Assembly (NCBI GenBank): GCA_012274445.1
Contig: JAAROD010000080.1
Location: 310,001-374,000 of the forward strand
Direction of reading: 5' to 3'
DNA: 64,000 nt
Origin: Sclerotiophoma versabilis
Lineage: Eukaryota; Ascomycota; Dothideomycetes; Pleosporales; Didymellaceae
Shown: positions 43,686 to 56,099 of the stretch, piece by piece
Layout of the letters: every line of letters begins with the position of its first letter
How positions within the stretch are numbered: position 1 is the stretch's first letter
Program-made: the position numbers and the translations under genes
Notes under the pieces: model-generated
Databases searched by the model: none
What the model was told of the DNA's origin: nothing
Seen by the model: the letters and a program-made list of their open reading frames with translations, nothing else

Positions 43686-44546
43686 ATGGCACAGACAAAG
43701 AAGGTTATGCCTGATCCTCAGGCCCTGAGCCCCCTGCCCACCGGCACACGCCCTCTGCTGCGCTCGGGTTCCAACGCAGTCGCATACCACATTCCCATCG
43801 CGCCTCCTACGGACGATACATTGCCGCTTAAGTCCACCGTTGCTCTTCCTCGCTATTCAGCGTGGACATCTGGGCTTCATTTTCATGCTACCCACAACGA
43901 GTATCTTCGCCTCGTCCGTGGAGCCATCTTTGTTGAGCTTGACGGCAAAACAAAGCTGATCAGCGCGCTGAAAGGCGGCGAAATCGACACGAGTACCGGT
44001 CAATGTGTCCAGGAAGGGCTGATCATTGAGGTAACTCGATATGCAAGGCACAACTGGGGCCGCCTTGAGCACTATATTGAGCTCAACAGACCTCTAGGAC
44101 AGAGGAATCAACAGCTTTGGCTGTGGCCTGAAGACTGGACCGAGGAGGTAGTTGTGGAGGAATGGACGAATCCGAGCGACATCAGCAAACCGCTCTTCTT
44201 TTGGAATTTGAACGGCATAATCACCGCACCAACTGATACGACGATTTCAAAACGGCAGAGAATTGCTAAGAGGGTCTTGGGTGATTCTTGGATGGACTTA
44301 CAGCTCTTTGTGCTCTTTTGGGAGCTGGACAATTGGCCTATCATTTTCAGTCTTCGGGAGCTGCCGTTTGAAGGTATTCATGGAAGGTTGCTCAGAACAA
44401 TTGACAGTGCTGAAATTGCCATGACTTTCGTTGTGCTCTGTGTCGCTAGAGTGTTTGGCTTACTCCTGGGCCTACGGGCAGTGGAGCAGCGGAGGACGCC
44501 AGATGCACTGTGGGAAGCCTACCGAAAATCACCACGCGCTTCATAG
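43686..44546 (+). CDS. Cupin-like hypothetical protein with C-terminal membrane segment
   Basis: Intronless 286-aa protein. The segment LHFHATHNEYLRLVRGAIFV, followed by ELDGKTKLISA, looks like a cupin first motif (H..H...E......G), but a second motif is not obvious. The middle is Trp-rich (QQLWLWPEDWTEE). Near the C-terminus a hydrophobic run (IAMTFVVLCVARVFGLLLGL) could be one membrane span followed by a short basic tail. No signal peptide is evident. Function unknown. It lies 776 bp left of the glycan-utilisation cluster, but nothing links it to that cluster. Confidence 0.65.
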   Translation: MAQTKKVMPDPQALSPLPTGTRPLLRSGSNAVAYHIPIAPPTDDTLPLKSTVALPRYSAWTSGLHFHATHNEYLRLVRGAIFVELDGKTKLISALKGGEIDTSTGQCVQEGLIIEVTRYARHNWGRLEHYIELNRPLGQRNQQLWLWPEDWTEEVVVEEWTNPSDISKPLFFWNLNGIITAPTDTTISKRQRIAKRVLGDSWMDLQLFVLFWELDNWPIIFSLRELPFEGIHGRLLRTIDSAEIAMTFVVLCVARVFGLLLGLRAVEQRRTPDALWEAYRKSPRAS

Positions 44547-45322
44547 CAAAGACCGACTGTAGAACCCGCTGTCTATATGATGCTGATCAAGAATTTAAAT
44601 ACCGCATGCAAACACCGTTCGGTTTATTAAATCTCACTCACATTGGTCCGGCCTACGGCTTCTGATGTGACTGCGGGTAAGCAGACCGCTCTCTCTGTAA
44701 ACCTGGTAGCAACGACACGGCTGACCACTCATTACTCAAGTTCCCCGCAAGAGGTGACAGACAGGGCTGCTGTTTGTTGTCTGGGGTAAAATCTCTAAAT
44801 GTGGATCCCCTACCACATTCGGCGCGGTCCGCGGCTAAATTGGTTTGCCCTGTGAAGTCGGGCGGCGGGGAAGATGATCGCTCGAGCACGACACCTGCTG
44901 TGCTACAGTACAAAACGTGTTTATAAAAGCTCTGTATCCATGACTAAAACTGGCGACGATTCAAAGATAGTGAGAAAAGCCAGAGAAAAGCTGCCTTGGT
45001 TTCAAGGCACTATTTACCGTCGTCTTAAAGTTTCAGAACCAACCGTCAAGAGAATGCTTCCATCCGTAGGACATCATCAAAATCTTGATAAGTACCTGTC
45101 CACATGATCACCAACCCCTCAATGCCCAGGCTGGGCAACGGCATCGTAGCATTTGTCGGGATTTGCTCTGCCGATGTAACGACCGATGAGTTGCCGGGGT
45201 GAGTATATCAGACTGACATGGCATATTAATGGACTCGAAGCAGGGCCCTGAACAGTAGCCATAACCTCAATTTGCGGACCCTGCTGTCCAGAGCTTTCAC
45301 GTTTGTCAACCACCTCTTCACC
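44547..45322. other. Intergenic region, sugar transporter promoter
   Basis: Contains CreA-type motifs CTGGGG at 44781-44786 and GCGGGG at 44865-44870 upstream of the sugar transporter. A 77-codon frame at 44874-45107 is not supported by anything else. Confidence 0.5.
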
Positions 45323-47105
45323 ATGGCTCCACCAGTCGCTCCAGTCGAAGAAAGCATCATCCAGAGCCTAGTGGCTCAAGACAATGTGCGATGGTGGAAT
45401 AAACCGAACCTCCGGAGACTTTACCTCCTCCTGGTCCCATTTTGCTTGTTCATTGAGTCTACATCTGGATTTGATTCATCTATGATGAACGGCATGCAAG
45501 CATTGACCTATTGGAAAGAGTTTTTCAACTATCCTAAGGGCGGACAACTGGGTCTGTTGGTTGCGTGCTACAACCTTGGGGCTATCACATCGATCCCATT
45601 CATATCTTTGGTCTCAGACCACTTTGGCCGGAGGAAGTCTATCGTCTTTGGATCAGTAGTGATGTGCATAGGGGCAGTGATGCAGGGCCTGTCACGGAAT
45701 CGTTCGTACCTGACCTAGCTGTTTATATCTGAACTGTATCTAACACACCACAGTCGCGATGTTCGTCTTCTCTCGCATCTTCCTGGGCCATGGGATCGTC
45801 TACGCTATCATCGGCGGTGCTGCTCTCCTCGGAGAACTAGGTCACCCAAAAGAACGAGCGTTCCTAGGCAGCATGTTCAACGCCTTTTTCGGTGTCGGTG
45901 CAGTCCTCGGTGCTGGTATCGTGGTGCAGACACGCCTAATCCAGAGCGACTGGAGCTGGCGTCTCCCCTCAATTCTGCAGGCGCTGCCATCTCTGATTCA
46001 AATTGGCTTTGCCTTTACAGTTCCCGAGTCTCCTCGCTGGCTAGTCTCCAAAGATCGACACGAAGAAGCCCTCAACATCCTGATTAAATATCATGCTGAA
46101 GATGACGCATCCGCAGAACTGCCTCACGTTGAGCTCGCCGAGATCCAAGCCGCTCTTAAGATTGAGAATGAGTCTCGCGCTCGTGGCTGGGGCGAGCTGT
46201 TCCAGACCAGAGGCATGCGACATCGGTCTCTCGTTGCCGCGGCGCTGGGCCTGTTTGTGCAGTTTTCCGGAAACAATCTCATTTCCCAGTATTTTGTCCC
46301 CATAGCCGAGAAGATAGGAATTACAAGCAGCTACGACCAGGTGCGCTATAATGTTGGTAAGGAGAGTTGGGGTTTCTTGGTCAGTCTGGTGATGGCAAGT
46401 ATCACGCCAAGGTATCCGCGGCGGAGGATGTATTTGCTGTGCGCGAGTTGTTTGCTCGCGGTGTATACAGCATGGACAATTGCGCAAGCTCGAAATCGGA
46501 TAACAGGATCAAAAGAGTCGGGATATGCAGTGCTAGTGTTCATCTTCCTTTACTCGCCGGGTAAAAACCCTACCATCTTTCCACCGAATCATGCTTACCG
46601 ATTGTACAGCTTACTGCATTGGTTATAACGCCTTGACATACGTGTACATGGTCGAGATTTTCCCCTACTACGTCCGCACCAAGGGCCTATCGTGGTTCCA
46701 GCTCTTCGGCCGGACGGCCGTCATGTTCGGTACGCACCTCTTTCCTGCTTCGAAGCTTTCACTACCCACACACTGACAATCTCCAGGCTCATTCGTCAAC
46801 CCCATCGGCCTCGAGAACATTGACTGGAAGTATCTCATCGTCTATGTCGTATGGCTGTGCTTCGAAATCGTATTCATCTACATTTTCTTCCCCGAGACAT
46901 ACGGCAAGACGCTAGAGGAATTGCACTTTCGTAAGTTCTCCTTCACTAACCCGAATTGACAAAATTTAATATGAGCTGCGCTGACAAGATTCCAGTGTTT
47001 GAATCGGAGAAGGACGATCGTGATGCACTGGCGGCTGCGGCGAATAAGGTCGTTAATGATCCTACGATTATTGAGCTGCACGAAGCACCAGACAAGAAGG
47101 CATGA
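45323..47105 (+). CDS. MFS sugar porter (Lac12/Hxt-like)
   Basis: Proton-coupled sugar transporter of the sugar porter family (TC 2.A.1.1), 519 aa, in five exons: 45323-45701, 45754-46560, 46610-46729, 46787-46930, 46996-47105; phases agree. Visible family motifs are DHFGRRKS between TM2 and TM3, PESPRWLV in the central loop and PETYGKTLEEL after TM12. The segment NALTYVYMVEIFPYYVRTKG resembles the corresponding part of fungal lactose/oligosaccharide permeases (Lac12 group) rather than hexose transporters, so a di- or oligosaccharide substrate is possible. The start ATG at 45323 has a good context (caccATGG). It is the first gene of the cluster of carbohydrate genes. Confidence 0.9.
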
Positions 47106-47675
47106 TGAGCTATTGGTAAAGAGTCCATGTCACTCGCATGGGCTAAGTCATCAGTGCCGTTGCACGAGTTTCAGTATGTTGGACGCAAGAGCCTTCAGGT
47201 TGCGTACATTAGACGCAGGTCGTTTACAGTCTGAGTACACAGCTTTTGCAAACCCACTCTAAATCTCAAGTTTACGGTTTCGAAGCAGATGATGTTCTTG
47301 GTTGTTTCCACTCAATGAATCGTATGTGTAGCATGATTGCTTTTGTGGAGGTCCTGGACCAGACAATTCAGAGAAAGCAACATACTGTTTGCGAGACGTT
47401 AATGAAGAGTGAGGTTACAATGGAGTAAAGACAGTTGATGCTTTTGCTGGCTATGTTGATGTCCAAAGCGATGCAAGAGCCTTGTCCTGACCGCGTCTAT
47501 GCAAAGTCTACGACAGCACTCACGAAAGCTTCACCGCGCAGTCCAGCAGGGTAGACATGTGAATATGGAGTAGTTTTTGACATGAAACCGCAAATTGAGA
47601 ATGGTGACTCTTTGGGTATAGCACAATAGTCTTCGCGTCAGCGATCTGCCCCACCCCTTGAACATCGTGAATGTC
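47106..47675. other. Convergent intergenic region
   Basis: 570 bp between the 3' ends of the two transporters; no supported gene. Confidence 0.6.
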
Positions 47676-49392
47676 CTACTTGCGCTCCTCGACATGCTCC
47701 TTGACATCATCTACAGGTTTCTTGTCACTTAAGCTGTCCTCTTCATCCCTCCCCACCGCACCAACGAACTGCTGCTGCTTCTTCTTCTCGCTCTTTTTGT
47801 ATAGGTATTGCATGATCAAGAAGCCTGCCCAACATCCAACTATGAAGCAGATGTTGACCGCGTAGCCCTTTGTCCAGCGTGGCGCTTCAACAACTGGGAA
47901 GACGGCGATCGGATAGAATGAGAACACAGCCCAGCCAGCTGTGAGCATGCCGCCGACGGTGACGGCACGTGCTTCGGCGTCGTCGCGCAGAGCCATGTTA
48001 ATGAAGGGCATAAGGATTGGAGTAACGGCTGCTGATACTCCGAGGAGATAATAGCATGCGACTGTACAGGGCATCAGTAGGTGTCGGAATGTGGGGCTTG
48101 GGTCGTGACTCACAGTGAAGACCCTTTGGAATAAACCAAACTAGGAGCAGAATATTGGCGATCAGGTAGATTGTCTGAACAATGGAGAAGACACTCCATA
48201 AGGGGTAGATCATGCATAGGGATGTTGCTAACAGCGCTGCAACAACCGAAACACCTTGCGCACCGGTCGGAATTGTGTTGATCTGTGGGATGGAGTAGCT
48301 GCCAGGGAACTTCGCAGCCTGGTCTTTGAGCCAGAGTGCCATTTGACCATGAGGGTACGAGGACGATAGGAAGAAGGTGTATGTTAGAAGTCCCATATAA
48401 AACTCCCATCTTCGAAGGGTGCGCTTGATAATAGACCAGCTCAGGTTCTGACTTGGTGCGATACCGGCTGATGCTACTCGTGTCTTCGCTAGGTCATGTT
48501 CGGCCGGTGTGAGCCACCATGGCTTTGCGCTGCTAGGCAGACCAGGAAAGATAAAGAAGCCAGCCAGGGCGATCGGGAGGGAAATGACACCTATCTTTTT
48601 TTAGTATACATGGTATGTGTTATGTATGCACATGTCTTACCATCAATGATGAAAAGCCAGCGCCACCCAGCCATGCCGCCGACACCGTTAAGATTTTTGT
48701 ATGCGGCAGCCTGAAGGTATCCACCAAACATAACGGCGATGTTATTCGAAACGAACCACACACCAGTGCGCTTGAACACCTCTTCAGGCTTGTACCACGA
48801 GCCAAGCACATATGTAGTGCCAGAAGCTACTGGTGTCTCAAGAAGACCAAGCAGAAATCGAGTGCCGTAGATGTCACGTTCATTTCGCATTTGCGACTGA
48901 GTGAAGGTGACGATTGACCACAAGACTTCCATCAATGGGAGATAGTACTTGGCGATCTTCGGGCGAGAAAGTAGAAGTAGAGATGGGATCTGAAAGACCA
49001 GGTATCCGCAGTTGTAGAAGGTGCCGAAGAGCGAGTACTGGTTGCCATAGAGATTCAACTCTTCTTTCATGCCGGAGACATAGGCGTTGTTGATGTTCGA
49101 CGAATCAAGCCACTTGAGGAAGACTGCCGCAATCAGTGTCCAGCGCTCGAATACGGCGCAGTCAGTACTTACACATGAACGAACAGAACGTGAGCAGACA
49201 TGCGTCTAGCTTCCTCAACAGCTTTCTCTCCTCGGCAGGGTAATGTTTTGGATACCACTCCCAGAGGTACATCCAGGCCTTCCACGGTGATCGGGTGGGA
49301 GCATCAGTGGGAGCAATTACACTGGTGCTGAATTCGCCAGTCCTGCCCTCAACACCTGCGGTCTCATCTCGGGGATTTGTTGCTGCCGCCAT
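47676..49392 (-). CDS. MFS transporter, anion:cation symporter (Dal5/Tna1-like) family
   Basis: Plasma-membrane carrier of the ACS family (TC 2.A.1.14), 521 aa, from four exons on the minus strand: 49392-49173, 49123-48641, 48590-48114, 48061-47676. Family marks are LRKLDACLLTFCSFM in TM1, KWLDSSNINNAYVSGMKEEL (the conserved D..N..NA..SG block), GNQYSLFGTFYNCGYLVFQI, TRFLLGLLETP and GWRWLFIIDG. Yeast relatives carry allantoate, nicotinate, pantothenate or biotin, so organic acids or small anions are typical substrates. In this cluster a uronic acid or its derivative is a reasonable guess. CreA-type motifs lie upstream (49474-49479, 49585-49590). Confidence 0.88.
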
Positions 49393-50178
49393 TACGATTA
49401 CCTGGTAGGACGTGGTAGCAGACCGTTGGTAAAAGTAGTACCCGATGGCCTGTTGTTAAGATGGCTAGATTATCCCCAGCAGCGTAATATGTAGAGGACC
49501 CATCGCTCGACATCAAGGCTGGCAAACGAAGTAGCTGCTTGTGTCACGGGCATCGGCACATTGCTGCTTTAGGTCTGGCTCAACGCGGGGGAGATCAAGA
49601 CTAAGGTGTTTCTCCACAAACCAGCACGAAGAGGGAAATGGTCCGATGCGCGACCGGTTATGAACTCCTAGAGGATCTGGAGAACCGACGAAAATATTCA
49701 TGGAGCGATCAACCTGGTTTGGAGGATGTGTCGTGGATCCACGCGAGGCAATGTCGGTGAGCGCTATACCGAGCTCTCAATGCGAGGGGCTCAACAGTGC
49801 AATCCAGAGACGCAGATGGGTGGCTTTAGTACTGACCTTGAATGTGATTACTGCCCGTATATACGTAGCTGTAGAACTGTTGTGTTGTTTTGACGATGAA
49901 TGCTATTGCTGCCGCAATTTTGAACCGATGGTAAGAGTAGCAAGAACGCAGCGCGTAATCGAAATATGTGCCTTTCTTACACAGAGGTAACTTGCAATTA
50001 TAACACCGATGCACTCCATTCATAGGTCCTTCAGTAAGCTGGGGGGTATTCTGAGATCTAGTATAGCCATACAGCTGAAGAAACCATAAGCAAGAAGTAT
50101 TACAAACGCTAATTGCGATTCCCATGCAGAAGTAAAAGAACTAATTGACATCATTTATAGAACACTACAGGTTTCATC
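49393..50178. other. Intergenic region, ACS transporter promoter
   Basis: 786 bp between the ACS transporter start and the GH5 3' end, both minus strand. CCCCAG at 49474-49479 and GCGGGG at 49585-49590 fit the CreA consensus. No supported gene. Confidence 0.5.
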
Positions 50179-51528
50179 TCACTTCAAAGCAGCGATCATC
50201 TTGTACAAGCTATTCTCGAGCGTGATAGGTGAGCGAATAGCCGACCAGTTGTAGTTCAGCAGACCCCAAAACTCCTCCAGCCCCTGGATAGTCTCCTGCG
50301 GCTTCCTACCTGGTCGAGTCTGCAGGTAGAACGAGCCTGAAAGGTCCCAGTGCATCCAGCTGACTTTGTATTGGTCGACCATCTCGATCAAGCATTTCGC
50401 ATATGTTGTCTGGTTCCAGTATGTTCCATTTTGGATGAAGCCCCACTCAGAGATGACCATTGGGAAGAGGTATTTGGTGGCTGGGTCGTCAGGGTTGACG
50501 CTTTGGAAGCCTTTCTTGTACCATTTACTCTTGAAGGTCTCGCAGTCGTCCTGAGTAGCTTCGAAGTCATACTTGTGGATTTCCAGCACAATTTTTTCTT
50601 TGAACGCAAAGGTATCAGGCTTGAACAATGCGGTTTTGTTGGCAGTTGACTTTCCAGCAGTACCGTTGAGAGTCTTGCCGAGTGGAATTGGGTCGATGAA
50701 GGTATCGTAGGAAAGGCCAGAGAAAAAGATGAGACCATCCGGGTCTGCCTTGTGCACGGCCTCCGCTGCTTCTGTCATGTGCACGTACCAAGTGTACCAA
50801 TCGACAGGTTCAGCATTGGTTGCGCTGCGGAGTTCATTGCGAAGGCCAATTGAGGAATACGTGGGCCAGTTCTTCTTCGCCTTTGGAAGTAGTCAGTATA
50901 TGACTTTTCCCGACATCTTTGCAGTGAAACTTACATGATCTGCCATAAAGGCAAGGCCACGCTTCCAATTCTCAACATTGAAGAACTTCTCACCAAACCA
51001 GCCATTGCCGTCGTTGTCAGCGCAGCACCAGAACGCCTTGCTGACGTGGTTGTCCAGATGAATGATCACACCCTGACTTGAAAGCTCCTTCGCTACGGCA
51101 TCCCAAACCTCCAGTCGCGTGGTTTCTTTGGTGAACTCCGGGTTCTTCTCGAGAATCTGGTTGAGGACAATAGTTCCATTGGTCTCGCCGAGTGAGTTGA
51201 GGAAGCTTCTTTCGAGTGTCTGGTTCGGGCTGTTGCTAAGGTAATCGTCGATCATCTCAATGGCGAAGGTCAAACGGACAGAGTTCAGGCCGAACTTCGG
51301 GAACCAGGATACGATGTCTTTGATCGAGGCATGCTGAAGACCTTCAGGAACCATAACCTCCTGGTGTCCAGGCCAGTTTGTGGAGGCGAAGTGGAATACG
51401 TCGCCATTGGCGTCGACGATATCGCGACCCTTAGTTGACAGAGGGAGTGTGGCGGCGCGCTTGACTTCTGGGAGAGCGGACGAAAGTGTGCTCAGCAAGA
51501 GCGCCGGAGCAAAGATGGTAAACAGCAT
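50179..51528 (-). CDS. Secreted glycoside hydrolase family 5 protein
   Basis: Clan A (beta/alpha)8 glycosidase, 431 aa, two exons on the minus strand (51528-50935, 50880-50179). The ATG at 51528 is chosen because it gives a clear signal peptide (MLFTIFAPALLLSTLSSA) with a following KR. Catalytic residues are the acid/base Glu214 in IGLRNEL and the nucleophile Glu343 in VISEWGF, both in GH5 context. Also visible are the N-terminal barrel strand FASTNWPGHQ and the HLDNHVS segment. Several N-glycosylation sites (NGT, NQT) suit secretion. The subfamily, and so the substrate (beta-glucan, mannan or another beta-linked glycan), cannot be assigned by eye. It is divergent from GH88, sharing a 677-bp promoter region. 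Confidence 0.9.
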
Positions 51529-52205
51529 GACTGCGCGTCTGATCGAACTGCGATTGACAACTGTTGCCGACACTCGTAACCCAAACCTCGGCACTACTAT
51601 ATACACATCCAAGGTCTACTACGCGCTAGTCATGCAGGAACTACGGACACTACTGCTTGTTCCACATTGTTCTCCCCAGATCCAAGACTATATTGCGGAG
51701 AAACTATGGGGGATAAAATCCGTCCAAGCACGAGACCAAGAGTTCCAAGCCTTGCACGAGTGAAATGCCATTCACGATATCACTCAAAACGGGAAGCCTT
51801 CCAGAAACAACGCGGAGGTTCATGACGTAGCGCGCTCACAATGACTCTGAGACACGAACAGCTTCCTCTATCGTGCTGGGCCGGACGACGGATGATATCT
51901 TCTTCAAACGACGGGCCTCGGGCCAATGCTGATCCCGCGCTTTTAGGCTGTATCATCCACCTCGCTCTTAATTATCCCGTTATCGATACGAGTGTCGGCT
52001 TGCAGCCTACGAATAGCTCCTACTGTAGCAACGAAGTATCTTGGCTATTCACGTCCCACGATTTGGACAACCGTTCATCGACAAGCGATCCCGCATATTC
52101 GCAGCATTTGCAGCGCTGTTGGCAACCTCTTCAAACGGTCCCCGACCCTTGTGACTAGCCAACTTTGCGTAACAAAAGGAGTTGATTCTGGTTCATGAGC
52201 TCAAG
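51529..52205. promoter_or_regulatory. Divergent promoter region GH5 / GH88
   Basis: 677 bp between the two divergent starts, probably controlling both. It contains a CreA-type CCCCAG at about 51674 and several CGG half-sites (TGCGGAG near 51694, GCGGAGG near 51812, GACGGAT near 51887) that could bind a Zn2Cys6 regulator. No strong repeat is evident. Confidence 0.4.
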
Positions 52206-53749
52206 ATGGGTGGCACTACTACAGAACCAAGAAGGTGTGCAACCACAAAGTAGGCCGCAACCCACTGACGTGAGCGCGGACAGCTAACGAGTAGTTCTGC
52301 GAACAGTATCAAAGGCATTGACTTGAACAAGATCTACGCTGAGAATGTAGCTGCGAAAGTCTTCCAAGTTGCGCAGCGAGGTTTCAAGCAAGAGGTAGGC
52401 TCTTCAGCTAAATTCGAAATGGCTCATTATTGACACCCCTTAGGCACCACTTCCAACCTACCCACATACTGTACCACAAGTCGGTCCAAATGCAGGACGA
52501 TACGAAGAGCGCGAAGCAGACTTCTGGACATGCGGCTTCTTTCCAGGATGCATCTACAGTATTATCGAGCGTGCAGTACGATACCCACAGGCGTTGGATA
52601 TCCCGGAGCACATTCGTCCACAATTCCAGGAGCAACTTCTAAGAATTGGTCGGCACTGGAACGTTGCGATCAATCAGATGAGTTCGCGGACTGACACACA
52701 TGACATGGGCTTTATTGTACAGCCTGCACTGCAGAAGGATTGGGAATTGACGGGAAACAGAGAAAGCCTCCAGTCTGTCATCAACGCTGCATATGCGCTC
52801 GCGTCGAGATATGATGAAAAGGTAAAAGCCATCAGGAGTTGGGATGCTGCTATCAACGACCGCTACTCAATCACCGACATGAACACAAACTTCCTTGTCA
52901 TCATCGATAGCATGTGCAGTAAGTGTACGCCCAATCACCCGAGGAACTGTTCTGACATCTGCAGACCTTGACCTCCTCTACTATGTCGGCCACAACCAAC
53001 ACGATCAAACCCTCATCGACATCGCAACTCAACATGCCGACTCAATTATTCATGAAATCCTCCGCCCCGACTTCTCCTCGTACCATCTCGTAAACTTCGA
53101 CCCGCGCACTGGCCGCCCACAGGCGAGAATGACGAACCAAGGCCACAAGGACGACTCAACATGGAGCCGCGGCCAAGCATGGGCCATCATGGGTTTCGCG
53201 CAAGTGTACACCTGGACGAAAGATATTAAGTATCTTTACACAGCAATCAGATGCGCAGAATATTTTCTACGCCGGTGTAAGGAGGGCGAGGGGAAGTGGC
53301 ACCACCCACTTGTACCGCTATGGGACTTCGATGCGCCGCTAGATGATCCTAATGAGCCACTGCGCGACGTCTCGGCAGCTATGGCGACCACCAATGGCCT
53401 GCTCATAATACACCAGTCACTGCAATCACTACCCACAGCGCAGGTATTGCAGCTCGTCGACCCGTCAACGAATTTCCTCGACGTAGCGTTGCAAATCGTG
53501 AGTCAGACACTCGACATGTCGTACGATGGCGATCTTGCGTCTTTCGAGAGCCCCGGAAAGGATGTTGTTAATGGTACAGGAGCGGCAGAGATCAAAGTAA
53601 GAGAGAGCGGGTTTGATGCGATTCTGAGGAACAGCACAACGAATTGGAATCCGGATGCACACAAGAAGTATAAGGATCATGGGTTGGTTTATGCGGATTA
53701 TTATTTGCTGGAGTTCGGGAACAAGCTCATGCGGGCGGGACTTCTGTGA
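52206..53749 (+). CDS. GH88 unsaturated glucuronyl/galacturonyl hydrolase-like, intracellular
   Basis: Hydrolase that removes the 4,5-unsaturated uronic acid left by polysaccharide lyases, 458 aa. Exons are 52206-52234, 52307-52394, 52444-52918, 52965-53749; phases agree. The (alpha/alpha)6 fold has the GH88 marks FWTCGFFPGCIY, DTHDMGF (Asp at about 122-125) and IIDSMCNLDLLYYVG (Asp at about 193), the two acids corresponding to the catalytic pair of Bacillus UGL. GHKDDSTWSRGQAWAIMGF is also conserved. There is no signal peptide, so the substrate must be imported. The start at 52206 is set by splice phase; an upstream ATG at 52195 is out of phase. It is convergent with the DUF2264 gene, 188 bp apart. 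Confidence 0.88.
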
Positions 53750-53937
53750 AAAGGATTCTGCGTCAGGTTGATGGATCCTTGGATTGATCTGCCCAGCACT
53801 CTCAGGTTACCAATTCTTCAGTGGTTTTGGTACTGACCTGCCTTTAGATGATTGGATTTATGAGTATGGCAGCAAGCTGTGTCGAGAAATAATGTAGATC
53901 CAATGTGCTTGATAACGATTTCAAGCCTTTAGCATGT

Positions 53938-56099
53938 CTACTGGCTCACTCGTATATCGATGTACTCCAAACCCGCCCGTTCTACTCTGGTAAACAGCTC
54001 GCCAGCGCGAATGACTGGCACGTCGTCCCAAAGCTCCCGTAGATTCAACGTCTCGTATTGCTTGATCGTATCCGATGCTCTTGCCGCCGCAAATACAGCA
54101 GAGACTAGGTACACACTACCTCCCTGCTCAACTGTCCTTGTCTCAGATCTGATTGTCGGGATCAAGCTCCTTTGCCATATGAGATTGGTGTTCGCGTCCG
54201 GCTTAAGAACGTGTCCAGTAGAGCTTACGTCTCTGGAAAAGTGTTCGTATCCTGTCGTGTTCTGCAAAGGAATGGTTCTGATGCCACTCGCCCCAGCGTC
54301 GGAACAGATCAATGCGCCGCTTTGCGACTCGAGAGTACCTTCTGCGAACGAAACACCATTGCCGATCTTGATATTGTCACTATCCGCAAAATCTGGAAGA
54401 ACTTCGCCTTTCGTAGAACCTCGCCCCTGGATTGCGAAGCCTCCTTGAGAGATATTCAGGATAACAGGAGTCGTACCTAGATTTCCAATGCTGGTGAATC
54501 GCAGATGCCAATCCGGCCATCTCGAACAGGGAGAGATCAAAATTGTTCTGACTTCAACGTCGGAATCTTTCCATGGTTTCCAAAGGCTTTGAAACGTCGG
54601 AAGCTTTTCCAGAACCTCTGTCCCTTCTTTCAGCGATGCTTCGATATGCTGTTCATTCGTTCTCACTTTCCAAGGTACGCGCCATGTATCGCCTCCATCC
54701 TTGCTTATCGCAATCGTGCTATCTGGAGCCATTTGTTGAATCAGAGGTCCAGTAGGCACGCTGAAACCGAAGTGGGAAGAGTATGCAAACTTGCCGTACT
54801 TCGCTTCTGTGGCTTTGAGAGGCCAAGGGCAAAACTGACCAGACGACAGGAGATAATGATGATTTCCTGTGTTGCATACTATATGCATTGGTGGATCCAC
54901 TGAGGTTGCTAAAGTATTGTCGCTAGGTAGGAGCTGCTCTTTTGCAGTCCAGAAAGGGTGGTTTTCTGGTAGACCAAGAGCGAGGAATGATTTCAGAGCC
55001 CAGTAGACAGATTGTGGTGAGTTGTAGTCTTCACACATATAGTAATTCTGATATGCAAAGCCGATGTTCAAGCAACCATCAACATTGAAGATATCGTGTT
55101 TACTGCTCCACCACCGGAAGTGACGGAGGAGCAGGCCTTTGACAACTCCCCAGTCGTCTAGGGGCGAGGCTAGGTCGACCTCTGTAAAGGCTGCAGCTGA
55201 CCAAAAGCCAGCGAATGCGAACCTGTAAGTCAAACTTCGACCAAACGGAATAGCAGCACCTGTCATGTGTAAGTTTGGTAAAATTGAGGTGGAACAAAAG
55301 GCTTACCATTCGAGTCGAAGTACCTCCAGAACGTCGAGGCAAACTCTTTGGCACGATCTCGGAACCTCGCACAGCGCTCGGGGTCAAGGTCTTGCGCCAT
55401 CTTTACATAAATGAGCTGCGAAAACTGTATGGCAAAACTACCGGAGTAGTAGTCTGCTTGCCTTCCGTCATCGCTCCACATGCCATCTGCTGCCCATCCT
55501 TGACCTAGATAGAACCGCTCCATTAGATCCAGGTCTTCTTTCATAGCGTCACCAACCTCTTCGTAAGGAACGCCGCAGACTTTAGTTAGCGCAAGGTTTG
55601 TCATGACGCGGAACCACAGCCAGTTGGTGACCGGGAAATCTTTGCCATTAATGGTCTTCAACCATTCTGTGATATTGTGTTTCGCTTGATCGGTCTGTGA
55701 GTGAAACATAGCATCTGGTGCTGCGAGCAGTGCATAAGAAATGATCTCCATCTCCACCATACGCTGATCTCGAAGCACCACAGGACCCCAGTACTCAGGA
55801 TGTGTCGAGTCTGTACCATTTGCCAAGCCGTTGATGTATGGACGGATCAGCTCATTGTGCTCGTTGTCAGCGGCCGACTTAGAATGCAGAAGAGTTCCAA
55901 CGGCCCACAATGCACGGGCGAAACCCTCCAGCTGTGCTGCGACATCGTCGAAATGGGTTCCAGTCGCTAAAGGCAGTCTTATGCGAGCACCACCAGGAGA
56001 CTGGTAAGGCTTTAAGGCACGTAGTAATGACACAGCACCCATCTTGAAGTCCAGATGGGTGCTGAAAGCATTGTCGGAGAAACCTGCGAGGGGTGGCAT
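53938..56099 (-). CDS. DUF2264 protein (probable glycosidase)
   Basis: Protein of 704 aa from two exons on the minus strand (56099-55307, 55259-53938; 47-bp intron). The N-terminal half is an alpha/alpha toroid typical of DUF2264: LATGTHFDDVAAQLEGFARA, EYWGPVVLRDQRMVEMEIIS, NWLWFRVMTNLAL, GWAADGMWSDDGRQADYYSG and AIPFGRSLTYRFAFAGFWSA. The C-terminal half is beta-rich. From memory, bacterial DUF2264 proteins belong to a glycosidase family (GH154) with beta-glucuronidase members; this should be checked. No signal peptide is seen, so it probably works in the cytosol together with GH88. It is divergent from the Zn2Cys6 regulator over a 374-bp promoter with CreA-type motifs. Confidence 0.82.

Noticed and set aside
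44874..45107. 77-codon basic frame with HTH-like look (TIYRRLKVSEPTVKRMLPS)
   Set aside because: Lies in the promoter of the sugar transporter and has no supporting signal; too short to judge.
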